DNA of 64,000 nucleotides, taken from contig NC_133292.1 of assembly GCF_005239225.2 (NCBI RefSeq), forward strand, positions 11,557,965 to 11,621,964. Direction: 5' to 3'. The stretch's first letter is position 1, and every line of letters begins with the position of its first letter. Shown here piece after piece: positions 11,450-22,875 of this stretch. A program made the position numbers and the translations under genes. Source of the stretch: Populus alba (Eukaryota > Streptophyta > Magnoliopsida > Malpighiales > Salicaceae). The notes beneath the pieces were generated by a model, which saw only the letters and a list, made by a program, of their open reading frames with translations, had not been told where the DNA came from and searched no databases.

Positions 11450-12692
11450 TGTTAGAATTAAAAGTTAAAATTCTGAATAATCAATATATTATGAATACAT
11501 AGTCTTAATTTAAATATAAATAAAAAATATATAGATTAAACTGAAAGTACTATTCTATCCTTAATAAATTAGACTACATAAATATTATTTAACATCTCAC
11601 CTCAAACTCACAATGTGGCAGCTACAAGCGTCGAGAGTTTGCAAATCAGAAAATGAAAATGAGAGATGGAATGTGTCTTGGTAAAGAAATCTGTAATCTG
11701 CAAGGAACAAAAGGCAAAGTAATGGTGCCATGCTTGAGATGATGACGAATAAGATGACAATCAATCTCAATTTCGCTTATGAAAAACCAAGTTATGAGCA
11801 ATTTGAATAGAACTCTGGTTGTCACAATACATATGAGTAGGATGAAAAAAGAAAACTCCCATATCAACAAGTAACCAAACAATCTCTTTGGTGGTAGATG
11901 CCATGGCACGATATTCTACTTCGGTGGATGATTGAGAAACAATAGATTGTTTCTTGCTCTTCCAAGAAATAAAAGAATCACCTAAAAAGATACAAAACCC
12001 GGTAACAGACTTGCGATCTGTGGGATCACTACCATGATCAGCATCAGAGTATGCACGCAACTTTAAGGAAGAGGTGGATGAGAGTAAAAGACTTTGAAAA
12101 ATTGTACCCCGAAGATATCGAAAAATACGAAGAACAACTGTCTAGTGAACAGTAGTAGGAGAAGCAACAAATTGACTAACAACATGAACAACATATGCAA
12201 TATCTGGACGAGTAATGGTGAGATATACCCAACTCCCAATAATAGTGTGGTATAAAGTAGGATCTATCAAAGGTAAAACCATTAGAAGAAGAGTACCTTG
12301 CATTAACCTCAATAGGAGTATCTACAATCTTGTTATCAGTAAGTCTAGCCCGCTCAAGAATATCTGCAACATATTTCGACTGAGAAAGAAGGTAACCTCT
12401 AGATGAGTATGTTACCTCAATACCCAACAAATATCGAAGATAACCCAAATCCTTCATTTCAAATCGTCTAGCCAACTCTATCTTCAAAACTAAAATATCA
12501 TCAATGTCATCACTAGTAATAATCATGTCATCAACATATAATTGAGATCAAACACAAAAAGAAGGCTAGAATTTTAAATAATCAGTATATTATGAATGCA
12601 TAGTCTTAACCTAAATACAAATAAAGTATATATAGGTTAAACTGAAAGTACTATTTTACCCTTAATAAATAAAACTAAAATATTATTTAACA
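11450..12692 (-). mobile_element. Copia C: internally deleted Ty1/copia element with LTR remnants
   Basis: The left LTR, 11,450-11,594 (145 bp), starts TGTTAGAATT and ends TTTAACA on the plus strand. A matching, 5'-clipped copy lies at 12,566-12,692. Just inside the left LTR a purine-rich tract on the minus strand (11,595-11,607) fits a polypurine tract. Between the LTRs, minus-strand frames encode the RNase H region (YSDADHGSDPTDRKS, STEVEYRAM; 11,767-12,060) and the end of reverse transcriptase (KDLGYLRYLLGIEV; 12,176-12,526), with frame breaks. Gag, protease, integrase, the YVDD half of reverse transcriptase and the primer-binding site are deleted, so the element is dead. Confidence 0.8.
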
Positions 12693-13026
12693 AACATCCT
12701 CACCCAAGAAACCAAGATGTTAAAAAAAAAATTGCAACATCTAAATTAATAAAAAAAAAAATGTAAGGAAAGGTAAAAGTGGATCATTGAATGGGTGCTT
12801 GATGCATTTTGATCTTTTAAGTAAATGACCTAAGCAATCTACCAAAGAAAAGGATAGCGCGTGCCCTCCCTCATAAATGTCCTGCCCCCCCTCTCGCCAC
12901 CTTGCTATATCAAACATGAAATATTGGTGCTAGATTTTGGCAAAATAATTTGTGTTTCGATTCATTTCAACATACAAGAACACCCAAATTAAACACAAAC
13001 TTTCATCCCTATCTCTCTCTCTTGCA
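12693..13026. other. Upstream flank of FAR relic A
   Basis: AT-rich. A TATA-like tatatcaaa lies about 120 bases before the relic ATG, and a CT-rich leader (13,005-13,024) immediately precedes it, so the old promoter region may be partly preserved. Confidence 0.4.
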
Positions 13027-13298
13027 ATGGAGTTTGGAAGTGTTGTTCAGTTTCTCGAGGACAAGACCATTTTGATCATGGGGGCAACTGGGTTTCTAGC
13101 AAAGAGTAGATATCTTCCTCTTTTTTGTGTTTTTTCCTCTATTTTTTGAGTAAGGCATCATGAATGGCTATAACTTTTCTTACAATAACTGCAGTTCTTT
13201 TGGAGAAGATCTTGAGAGTCCAGCCAAAAGTGAAGAAGATTTACCTTCTTCTAAGAGCTGCGGATGCCAAGTCTGCTTCACAACGCTTACAAAATGAG
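13027..13298 (+). pseudogene. FAR relic A: exons 1 and 2 of a fatty acyl-CoA reductase
   Basis: Exon 1 (13,027-13,105) encodes MEFGSVVQFLEDKTIL and the Rossmann dinucleotide-binding turn MGATGFLAK (TGATGYLAK in the intact genes). Exon 2 (13,195-13,298) encodes [20 protein letters not shown] and RAADAKSASQRLQNE. Both keep the family exon lengths (79 and 104 nt), the GT-AG sites and the open frame. No exons 3-5 follow. An exon-6 piece appears only at 15,378, so about 500 nt of coding sequence is missing. It cannot make a working enzyme. Compared with the intact copies it is more diverged, so it is an older paralog. Confidence 0.9.
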
Positions 13299-15377
13299 GT
13301 ACACAATATAATAAAACTTGAGGGAATAAAAGGCAAGAGAAGTAAAAATGAGAGGAAGGAAACTAAACTAGCAAACTGCAAGAAAATAAAAGTACTGCAT
13401 GGTCTAATGCTTACAAATTATGGAATTATCGTTTAGATAGGCCAACACCATAAATAGATATATTGGGGATGCATATTCCTTGAAAGTACTTTTGTTACTA
13501 AAAGTGGAAAACATATGAGGAGGTAGACATTTGATGTCATTCATTGATTAAGAGCCTTGGAAATACATACAGCTCTTCTTTCACGAATCAATCTGAATTG
13601 GGATAATGTTCTATGTCTATTCTTTCACAAATCAACTGCTCGGATCCGTTCCTTTCATGTTAGGTTCAGCTACACTGGTATGAATAGTAAGGAGTGTATT
13701 ACAACTTGAAGTAATTAATAGGTGTTGTTGCTACCCAATTTTTGACGCATGTTTTTGATATATTTTCAAAAAAATCCAAAAATAGAGAAAAACAATGAAA
13801 ATCCAAAAAATATGTTTTTTAATATATTCTTGTTATTTTAGCATTTTTAACGTCGTCTAAAAAATGATTTAAATTTTTAAGGGTCTTTTGAACGCGTTCA
13901 ACTTTTCACGCGTCCTTTTTAAAATCATTGATTTTCCTCATTGAGTCATATTGCTCGTTTTCAAAAAAATAAAAAAAAATAAGAAAAATCAAAATTTACA
14001 AAAAGAAGGAAGTTGAGGGACCAAGTTGAAAAACCTAGCAACATTTTGCCTATAAATACCAGTCTTCTCAACACATTTTAAAGGGGGGTAATTTTGAAAC
14101 AACAGAAAAATACAAAGGAAAAACATAAACCCTAAAACACAAAGACACAGCCGCCCCCCACCCTTTGCTTTTCTTTTTTTCTTTCGACAGCAGCCAAACA
14201 GGCCCTCCCCTGGCTTGAATTTTTTTTCTCCACACCGGAGCCCCCATTTCTTCTCCCTTACTCGACCAAGACCTCCTCCGATTAAATGTTTATAGTTTTT
14301 TTAATGTAATGCTATAAAATTAATTTTTAAAAATACATCAAAATAATATTATTTTATTTTAAAAAAATTATATTTTACATTAGTACAATTAAAAAAATTA
14401 AAAATAATTTTAAACAATAAAAAAATATTAAATCTTCGTACGACACTTTAGTGATTGTTCACCTAGTACCATTATTAAAGAGCAAGAGTCACATCGATGA
14501 TGGCCATTGTAAACGGACCCAAACGCTTGAAATATAAAATGGAGTTGAAAAGAGCTAATGGGACTTTCAATTTTATGATTGTGACTATGAACTGAAGGTT
14601 AAGGGAAGGAAAAAAAAAATACTGCATTCAAGTTTCTTACCAACCAAAGAGGAGCGGAGCTGATAGTATTTAATAGAAAAAACCAAAATTAATATAATAA
14701 AATAATTAAAAAAATTATCTATTTAAAATAAAAAATATTATACTATTCCAGATCAACCCTTAACCTCAGTGACTAAGATTTCAAAGTGTTTAAAATGTTT
14801 TGCAGAGGTCGGGCCCTGCTTGCCTCCCCCTACTTCCGTCCCTGCAACCAAACTCCTTTATTGCTTTCAATCCTTCCTTTGTTTTGATATCAATAAATTA
14901 AATGTTCATACGACAGATCACCTAACTTGTACCACGTAGTATTTTTCATCAATGAGCTCAGCCTTGATAACATTTAAGGACCATGACCAAACTGGAACTA
15001 CCCCGTCCTCCTGGGCTTCAAGACCCCCTGCCCTAAACATATTGAAAAGCTGGCAGAGACCTAAACCTAATAACATAGATACGAACTTGTTCTTGTTCGG
15101 ATGTGAATTATTGAAGGCCATTTCTTTTCTTTTTTAATTTAAAGGGGGACAACACTGCAGTTCCAGACTTCCAGCCGAGGGAAATTCTTGTTTCTCATAG
15201 AATGAAATAGAATACAAACAAACAATTTCTCAAAAAAAAAAAAAAGGAACCCTTCAACATATAATGATATGGATTTTGAAAAATATAGATACTAACTTGT
15301 TCTGAAAAAGTGATATGTGCTAGATATGGATTTTGAAAAAAAAAAAAAAAAAAACTGACAAAATTAATGGCATTTAG
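13299..15377. other. Repeat-rich DNA inside FAR relic A
   Basis: Around 13,735-14,160 the sequence looks like part of an LTR or promoter: gacgcatgttttt, cacgcgtcc, then a TATA box (cctataaatacc, 14,050-14,061) and a leader with many A residues. 14,290-14,440 is an AT-rich dispersed repeat. No FAR exons 3-5 could be found here. Confidence 0.45.
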
Positions 15378-15464
15378 GGCTAGGGTGTATGGATGGCCAA
15401 ACACCCATGTATTTACAAAGGCAATGGGAGAGATGTTTGTAGGACACTTGAAGGAAGATTTATC
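15378..15464 (+). pseudogene. FAR relic exon 6 (5' part), joined to copia D
   Basis: After a tttag acceptor, the codons read [19 protein letters not shown] and then [12 protein letters not shown], the FAR exon 6 that carries the YxxxK active site. The catalytic Tyr is His here (THVFTK against TYVFTK in the intact genes). The exon breaks off after about 30 codons, where copia integrase sequence continues in the same frame. It probably belongs with the exons at 13.0-13.3 kb, but could be from another relic. Confidence 0.85.
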
Positions 15465-17555
15465 CATGCCTACTCCTGTTCTTGCCCATCGCTCTCCGTT
15501 TAATTGTTTATTTCAACGGTTTCCTGATTATTATTTTTTGCGTACCTTTGAGTGTTTCTGTTTTTCTTTTCTGCATCCATATAATAATCATAAATTGGAT
15601 TTTCGTTCCTCTCCGTGTGTGTTTTTTGGATATAGTTTCTCGCATCTTGGTTATCGATGTCTTGACATTGCATCTCACCGTATTTATATTTCCCATCATG
15701 TCCGCTTCCATGAACATGTGTTTTCATTTGATAATTCTAAACAGATTGCAAAGCTCTCCACCAAAACCCTCACCCCACCCACTACTGTCACCCTCCCAAA
15801 TTTGCTACACCACCCACCACCACCCACTTTCACTAGCCACCCAAACAGCCCACAACACTCCGCTCTGCCACTCCAAACAGCCACTCGACCACAGCCTCCA
15901 CCCATCTCTTGGCCATCATCCCATGCTTGTTTATCTAACCCTTATGGTGCAGGTTCAGATCGTCAATTGGTCTCCTCTCCTCATAGTCTTGGGGCACTTT
16001 CTAGTCCCTCCTCTGCTTTGCCCTCCCTAGCCAGCACTCTTGCAGCTTTAGACTCTATTCCCAGCCCCTCCTCTGCTGACAATCTTGTGCTTGAGGATGC
16101 TTTTTTATCATCCTCTCCCGCTGGTCTGCAACTTATGGTTGATTTGTCTTCTTATCAGCTGCCACAGGTCTCCTCGCTACAATCGCCTTCCCCTGCGTCT
16201 CCACCACCAGCATACAACAGACATCCTATGACTCTTAGACCGCGGCAGCCGAAGACAGCTAGTCTGGCTGCTTCCGCTGCCACCACTTTTACCTCCACAC
16301 AGGTACTGTATTCTCCCTCTTCTGAGCCTTTTTCATTCTTTGATGCTGACCGGTATGCAGTTTGGCATAATGTTATGTGTGATGAGATCGCCGCTTTACG
16401 CGAAAATCACACTTGGTCTTTGGTTCCATTTTATCCTTCGATGAATGTTGTTGGTAGTAGATAGGTATATCGGATCAAACATCGTGTTGATGGTAGTATT
16501 GAGCGCTATAAAGCGCATCTTGTTGCTATAGGTTTTACCCAGCAGAAAGGTATTGATTATTCTGAAACCTTCAGTCCAGTTATTAAACAGGCCACTGTTC
16601 GATTGGTTTTCTCTATCACGGTTTCGCGAAATTGGAAGATTCATCAGCTTGATATTTATAATGCTTTCCTCAATGGTGCTCTTATTGAAGAGGTCTACAT
16701 GAAACAACCTCTAGGTTTCGTTGACTCTTCTCTTCCATCTCATGTGTGCAGATTGCACAAATCATTATATGGTTTGAAACAGACACCGAGAGCATGGTAC
16801 ACTTGTCTAAGTGATTTTTTGCTCTCCATCGATTTCCGAGCTTCCAAGGTTTACACCTCCCTGTTTATCTTATCTGATGGTACTAATATCTTTTATCTCC
16901 TGGTGTATGTTGATGATATTCTACTCATGGGTAGCAACTCTGCTATGCTCTATCACCTTATACAGTTACTCAGCTCTGAGTTCAAGCTTCGTGACTTAGG
17001 TGTTGTTCATTACTTTCTGGGTATTGAAGTTCAGTCTACCGGTATAGGTTTAATGTTGCGTCAACATGAATATATTCTTGACATCCTCACCCGAGCTAGT
17101 ATGACTTCCTGCAAACCAGTTGATACTCCAGTCTCCCTTTCGAAAGTCATTTTATTACCGGATCATTCATTCTCTGATCCTACACGATTTCATCAAATCG
17201 TGGGTGCTCTTTAATATCTTACCTTCACCCGTCCAGATATATGCTTTGATATTAACAGAGTCTGTCAGTTTATGCATGCTCCTACAGATTCTCATTGGGC
17301 CACTGTCAAACGTATTTTACGTTATCTTAAAGGTACAACATCTTATGGTTTTCATATCACTAGAGACTCCTCTTTTGCTCTACGTGGCTTTACAGATGGT
17401 AGTATTGATGATCGCAAGTCTACGGGCGGTTATCTTGTCTTTTTTTGTCAGACGCCGATTTCTTGGAAATCCGACAAGCAATGCACTGTTGTTGTTATCA
17501 TTACAGTTACTGCAGTGTTCTGCTACCTCTATATAAATAGGAAGGTTGGCTAAGG
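15465..17555 (+). mobile_element. Copia D: Ty1/copia pol fragment inserted in a FAR relic
   Basis: It begins within the integrase C-terminal region ([11 protein letters not shown], then the CVFFGYS...GYRCLD motif). It runs through a Pro/Ser/Thr-rich linker into reverse transcriptase (VYRIKHRVDGSIERYKA, QLDIYNAFLNG, YVDDIL at about 16,906-16,920) and a partial RNase H (DDRKSTGGYLVFF, SWKSDKQ). Two nonsense codons interrupt it: TAG at 16,462 where the family has Trp, and TAA at 17,212 where the family has Gln. There is no gag, protease or integrase core, and no LTR or target duplication was found at either end, so this is a fragment rather than a clean insertion. Confidence 0.85.
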
Positions 17556-18285
17556 CACAACTCAACACATTCCATTATTCTCAACTCAATGAATGCTTAA
17601 AAACATATGTTCTCATGTAACATGCTTGGATCCAGGGTTAGTTTTAGAGAAGAGAAGAGCTCCGTCTTCATTAGCGTATCCTTAAAAAAGAGCTCAATGT
17701 CATGGACTTAATCTAAAAAAAAAAAAAAACCCAATTACATGAGCTCGACCTAGAAAAATAGCTCAGCTTCCATGGATTCAGTTACATTTTAGGTTCTACT
17801 CTTATTATACCTTTAGGTATGTAAAAATCATCTAAAAACCTGATATATTTCTATTAATATAAAAAATATTTATCTCTCATTAATACATATGCTATAGATA
17901 TTTTCTCTTATTAAAATTATTAGGAAAAAAAATAACACTTTAGTCCCTTCTCTCCATAAAAAGATAAGACTCGTGAGCTATAAATACACCATAAATCTTT
18001 CAAATACTAATTTCTGAATCTTTATTCTCTATTCCATATTTATTTTTAAAAAAGATACCTACTTAAGCATAAGGGAGTCCTCAAACTCATAAAATAATAT
18101 TTTTTTTATTGGTATCAGTCACCGGTCACCTTGATTAAGGAGAATTGATCAGATTCTCAGATCCAAGAGATTAACTAATTATCCAAGATATAAACTTTAC
18201 TCCTAAGCTACATGAAATTTTGGGACATCATCGCTTTCTTTACCTTTGATTATAACTTGGATGATTATATCTTTCTTTACCTTTG
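17556..18285. other. Non-coding, AT-rich
   Basis: No gene seen. Near 18,230-18,300 a unit of about 36 bp (ctttctttacctttgatta...) is duplicated in tandem just upstream of the FAR exon relic. The same sequence in ψC underwent a larger duplication. Confidence 0.5.
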
Positions 18286-18534
18286 ATTACAACATGGATG
18301 ATTATATCTTTTCTTATAATGATCAATGCAGTTTTTATGGAGAAGACATTAATGGTGCAACCAAATGTGAAGAAGATGCATGTACCTTCTTTTAAGAGCT
18401 CCTGATGCCAAGTCTGCTACGCAACGCTTGCAAATTAAATGTGGTATATATAATACTCGTGAGGCAATAACAAGCAAGTAAAAAACACAGAAAAAAAATT
18501 TAATTTGAGACTGTACGAAATTAAGTAAAGGACC
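18286..18534 (+). pseudogene. FAR relic B: exon 2 remnant
   Basis: After an atgcag acceptor, the sequence reads VFMEKTLMVQPNVKK and then breaks (frameshift and stop) where the intact genes read [11 protein letters not shown]. The nucleotides for the Cys-Gln/Ser-Ala-Thr-Gln-Arg-Leu stretch remain recognisable out of frame. The relic and its intronic flank are a paralogous copy of the relic at 24.4-24.9 kb. It is interrupted at 18,535 by repeat R1; its continuation resumes at 21,204. Confidence 0.75.
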
Positions 18535-21203
18535 CTGTCGATACATGACGTCGGGCGACGACTCCGCTTTTTGTTTTTTATTTAACAAAAGATTTTTTTT
18601 TTGTTGGGAGAAATGAAGATTTTATTGGAGTCGCCATTTAGTAATATAAGGGAACTAGAAATTCCAAATTAGATACTGGTCCCAGAGATTCGGGTACTAG
18701 GTTAGTTATGATTAAAGGAAGGTAGACATCACCCTTAAAACATCCTTTCAAGAGAAAGGTTACCCCTACTTGAGTGTTTTTATATTTGATTCAAATGATA
18801 TTGTATTTTGAGTTTATTTGCAATTTTATTATTATTTTTTAAAATAGTTAACGTCGGTCCCTAAAAATAAGAGACACGTTAAAAATGACATCAGTCCCTA
18901 AAAATAGGAGACTCGTCTAAAATATCAACGTTTAACCCTAAAAAAGAGATTTACGTCTGAGTTACCCAAAAAAAATCATAGACATAATCCATATTTGTTT
19001 GGTATTTAAACTTTTTTTACATCGGTCATTTTCTATAAAAAGAGACGTGTCGACAAACAATATTTGTTTATAAAAATAAATATTTTGATATCATTAAAAA
19101 ATAGGTATAACTATTCTTGAGAAGTTGGGCTTTGCACCCACAACCGATAATATGATAAGATGGGTGTTGGACCCACATCATTTTTTTTTATATTTATTTT
19201 TTTGTTTTATTTTTTTTTACACGCAAGAAAATTTAAATACAAAATAAAAAAATGTTAGAAATCTCAAAAAAAATTACCTAAGTGCCACTGTATAGGTAAA
19301 AGATTGAAATACTCTCGGATTTCTCGAAAAATTACAAAAATGCCATTGTCGGCGCGTGTGGCTCACGTGCGGTTACTGTTGGCGGCGGTGAAATTTTTCG
19401 GCGAGATTTTTGGCCAACTGATGGTTGATTCTGGTAGATCTGAAGTCGAGAATTCTGATGGTGGTGGTCTCGACGGCCGTTTATGGCTGACGAAGGAGAA
19501 TCGACAACTTGAAGCTTCGGTGACCAGCGACGATCACGACCTTTTTCCGGCCAGATGAGGCGGATAAAACGCTGAAAAAGGCCTAGGTTTTGCTTTATAC
19601 AATGTTGGCGACCTTTCTGTGGTGTTTTGGAGGCTTGAGATGGCCAGAAATGGGAGATCGGAGGAGAGAGAGAGAGAGTCGTCGGCGAGAGGAGAGAGAG
19701 AAGCTCTGGGTTTTACTACGGTGTGAACGCTAGCATGGTACACCGGTGCAGCTGAAGGCTGTGAGCCGTTTGATATCTAATGAAACGATCATGCGGCTGT
19801 GATTGGCTTGATCTGCAGGTTGATCGGACGGTCCAGATGAGCAGAGCTGTGATCTGGTGTGGCGCGGTTCTCCGAAAGCTCGGTACACCGGGTGACGTGG
19901 CGCAATGGGATCAAAGGGCAGATTATTTCAAAGGCAGAGATGGGTTTGGGTTTTGTTATAGTGTGGTAAACCCTATTGTATCCTATTAAATCAAAGGTCT
20001 AGAACTAACACTATTGAATCAATGGTTAGGATATTTTTGGTATTTTTCAAATTATTTTTTTTAAAAAAAAAACAATATCCTACTTTCAAGAAGAAAAACT
20101 AAAAAAATATATGAATATTGCACTCTCTTCTCTCTTTCTTTTTCTTTTTTCCCCCTCTACTCTCGTAGTCAGTGAACAACACATTTAATTCAAACCTACT
20201 ATAATAAATTTCTAAATTATTAATTTTGTTTTATTATATAATAATAAATATTTATATGGGTAAAACTAAAAAACTTAAATCAGTATTAGAAAAAGCCCGT
20301 TTCAACCGCTAACACAAAAAAAACATTTGATGAGTATCAACCCGGTGAACCGGGTTTGACCGAAAAATAATGGTTTGACCCGAAAATAACAGTTTCAACC
20401 CAAAACGTCATGAAAACTCATTTTTTACCCTAGTCGACATGGTTTGACCTGTATTAACCCAGTGGACTCGGTTTTGATAAAAAATGACAGTTTTGACTGA
20501 AAATGACAGTTTTAACCCGAAACGTAATGAAAACTTATTTTTTACCCTGATCGACATGGTTTGACCCGAATTGACCCGGTGAAATTGGTTTTTATGAAAA
20601 TTGACAGTTCTAATCGAAAATGACTGTTTTGACCTGAAAAGTCATGAAAACTCATTTTTTATCCTGGTCGACATGGTTTGACCCGTATTGACCCAGTGGA
20701 CTCAGTTTTGATAAAAAAATGACAGTTTTGATCGTAAATGACGGTTTTGACCCGGAACGTCATGAAAACTCATTTTTTACCATAGTCGACATGGTTTGAA
20801 CCGTATTGACCCAGTGGACTCGGTTTTGATAAAAAATGACAGTTTTGACCGTAAATGACGGTTTTGACCCGAAACGTCATGAAAACTCATTTTTTATCCT
20901 GATCGACATTGTTTGACCCATATTGACCCGGTAAAATTGGTTTTTATGAAAAATGATGGTTTTGACCGAAAATGACGGTTTTAACCCGAAAAGTCATGAA
21001 AACTCATTGTTTACCCTGGTTGACATGGTTTGACCTGTATTAACCCAGTGGACTCGGTTTTTATGAAAAGATGCGGTTGACTCGAGAAAAATATATTTTT
21101 GAATTTTAAACTTTTTTCTTAATTTTTTTGAATTTTTATAAATAATAATAGAAATAAAATAATATTCAAGAAATCTTAGTAAATCAAAAATTGGGTTACA
21201 ACA
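18535..21203 (+). mobile_element. Repeat R1: 2.67-kb solo-LTR-like insertion splitting FAR relic B
   Basis: The boundaries come from the empty site in relic C (near 24,810), where the flanks AAAGGRCCC and TATATTTCTTA are adjacent. The insert starts TGTCGATACA and ends GTTACAACA, that is, TG...CA as in an LTR. It contains a gagtcgcca element (18,631-18,640), repeated cgtcggtccctaaaaat motifs (18,850-18,930), a GC-rich block (19,330-19,920), and a 117-bp tandem array (20,330-21,080). No coding domain is seen, and no clear target duplication remains. An inverted partial copy lies at 29.5-34.9 kb. It is probably a solo LTR of, or a non-autonomous, Ty3-like element; that class is inference. Confidence 0.65.
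20330..21085 (+). repeat. 117-bp tandem repeat, about six copies
   Basis: The anchor gtmatgaaaac recurs at 20,407, 20,524, 20,641, 20,759, 20,876 and 20,993, giving spacings of 117, 117, 118, 117 and 117. Each unit contains cgacatggtttgaccc, an attgacccrgtg block and two tgacrgttttgac half-repeats. Single or partial units recur at 6,775-6,850 and, inverted, at 29,625-29,661 and 33,037-33,380. It lies inside R1. Confidence 0.9.
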
Positions 21204-21475
21204 TAACGTATATTTCTTAGAAATTTTATGTTCTCTTTCCAACATCGATGAAAGGTTTGCAAGAATCATTGATTGCTTCTTCTTTTTTTCCTTCTTTTGT
21301 CCATTTCATTGACAAGGACTCATCAAAAGCTATTTTCTGTGTTTTACTGCTGGCATGATCTTGCACTTGGTATCGACTCAATGGGAGCTGAGAATGGCAT
21401 ATCTTTTGCCAAGAAATGTACCAAGCGCTAAAGGACTTGCTGGTTTTGCACATATCTCTAGAAGTTCAGATTTCC
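21204..21475 (+). pseudogene. FAR relic B continued: end of exon 3 and exon 4 remnants
   Basis: 21,210-21,253 aligns with the last 40 or so bases of FAR exon 3 ([12 protein letters not shown] in the intact genes). 21,385-21,470 aligns with exon 4 (atgggagct...ttttgccaagaaatgt, matching [12 protein letters not shown]), with frame breaks. The preceding 150 bp is shared with 24,810-24,970. It is heavily decayed; the call rests on nucleotide similarity to the intact genes in this window. Confidence 0.6.
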
Positions 21476-21814
21476 TTCAATACAGCTTGGTATTATACGT
21501 CGTGTTTTGCACAGCTTCAATAATGGACTTCAAGATTTTGAGACTTTCGTAGCAGCAGCACCGCAGTATGCTCTCCATTACTCCTTTCATTCCATATGTG
21601 ATAATTACATCTGGAGAATTTAATGATTTCTCGAGAGTCATTTATTAAGATTATAAGTATTAATTAAAGTTGCTACTTATAACTCTCGATGATTATCCAA
21701 AAAAAAGTTGCTACTTATAGGGCATTGATTTTTAGACTCCAGCGGGTTAGGATATAAATATTCACATGGACCAACCTATATACATAAAAACAAAGATTAA
21801 AGTGGTTTTTGATA

Positions 21815-21822
21815 GTCGTGTG
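21815..21822. repeat. 8-bp target-site duplication (left) of the hAT element
   Basis: The octamer gtcgtgtg occurs immediately outside the left terminus and again at 23,265-23,272 immediately outside the right terminus. The match is perfect. Eight-base duplications are the signature of hAT transposition. Confidence 0.95.
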
Positions 21823-22249
21823 CAAGGTTGTTAAAATCGCGATTTTAACACGGCACGGAAAGCCGTTCATAAACTCGGATCGTAAAAACGGATCGTAAAA
21901 TCGTAAAATCATAAGGAATTTTAAAATACATTAAAAAAAATTTATGCTTTAAATAAAAATTCATACATAACAATTCGTCCAATTAATTCAGTCCTATAAT
22001 ACTGAAATAACATTAAATTCAGTCAAATTCAATAATTTTCAGTCCAATTTTCACCCCATTAATTCAGTCTTATAATACTGAAATGGCATTACATTCAGTT
22101 CAATTCAACATTTTTCAGTCCAATTTTCACCCCATTAATATTTAACATTTTTTCAGTCCAATTTTCACCCCAATTCAATCAATTCAGTCCAATTGCAACC
22201 CAATTCAATCAATTCAGTCACCCCAATTCAATCAATTCAATCCAATTTG

Positions 22250-22605
22250 GTATGTAGAAGAATTCTGGAATCAATTCCTTGACATCAGACGTGTTTCCTT
22301 TCCCTGCTGCACTTAACCAAGTATCTCGAATACTGTTGAAAAGACGATCAGCATGATCGAACTGACCACCCTGCAGCTTTTGATTCTCTACAATGAATGG
22401 TGGAAGGCGTAGAAGGTAGAAGAGAACAATTCCAGCACTAGAATAGTGAGAGCCATAATGAAATTTTGGAACCTCTGGATCATCCCAGGTCTCGTATCTG
22501 AATAGAAAACCGAAAGGTAAATGACAGAATAAATGGAAAGCAGTAAAAATAATCAGTGTTATACACATGAGGACTGACCTTTTCCTAAATTCCTCTTCTC
22601 CCTCT
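22250..22605 (-). pseudogene. Captured BEACH-domain gene fragment (exon-intron-exon)
   Basis: Minus-strand exon a (22,579 to about 22,605) encodes EGEEEFRKR and ends with donor GTCAGT. An 81-bp intron (22,498-22,578) ends in ttctattcag. Exon b (about 22,250-22,497) encodes [20 protein letters not shown], then [27 protein letters not shown] and [11 protein letters not shown]. These are the core motifs of the BEACH domain, found in large vesicle-trafficking and autophagy-linked WD40 proteins. The spliced frame is open with no stop. About 90 residues of a roughly 280-residue domain are present, so no working protein is expected. The retained intron shows capture at DNA level rather than by retroposition. 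Confidence 0.9.
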
Positions 22606-22875
22606 CGCGGCTGCTGGTGAAGATGATGATGATGAGCTGAACGGCTGCTGGTGAAGAGGCCCGACCGCCCGATGTCGCCTGCTGCTGTTGAAGATGGGAA
22701 AGAAAGGAGAACGTTGTCGGTGTGCCGCTGTTAATGAAGACTGCAGAGGAAGCCCGAAGCCGTGAGCTGTTGAGGAGATCGTTGTCGACTCGTCGCGTTT
22801 AAAATCACGATAACCAGAAAAGGAAGTCGCGACCATGAGCACTGAGGAAAGAGAAGGAGTGAAGACTGGAGTCAT
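22585..22875 (-). other. 96-codon ORF inside the hAT element, function unknown
   Basis: A GC-rich open frame (MTPVFTPSLSSVLMVATSFS... with a serine run near the end) stops within BEACH exon a. It is not in frame with the BEACH residues, so it would not fuse to them without a different splice. The segment's base composition differs from the AT-rich surroundings, which suggests a second captured host piece. I do not recognise it. Confidence 0.3.

Noticed and set aside
15500..15905. Several overlapping ORFs of 69-182 codons on both strands
   Set aside because: They are shadows of the copia integrase and linker frame on the plus strand.
15465..17555. Copia D as a complete element
   Set aside because: No LTR pair, primer-binding site, gag or protease could be found on either side.
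19304..19989. ORFs in the GC-rich block of R1
   Set aside because: They are not conserved as open frames in the inverted R1 copy (33.9-34.5 kb), so they are probably LTR sequence rather than genes.
20330..21085. Regularly spaced repeats resembling a CRISPR array
   Set aside because: The 117-bp units are repeats over their whole length with no unique spacers, and the genome is a plant's.
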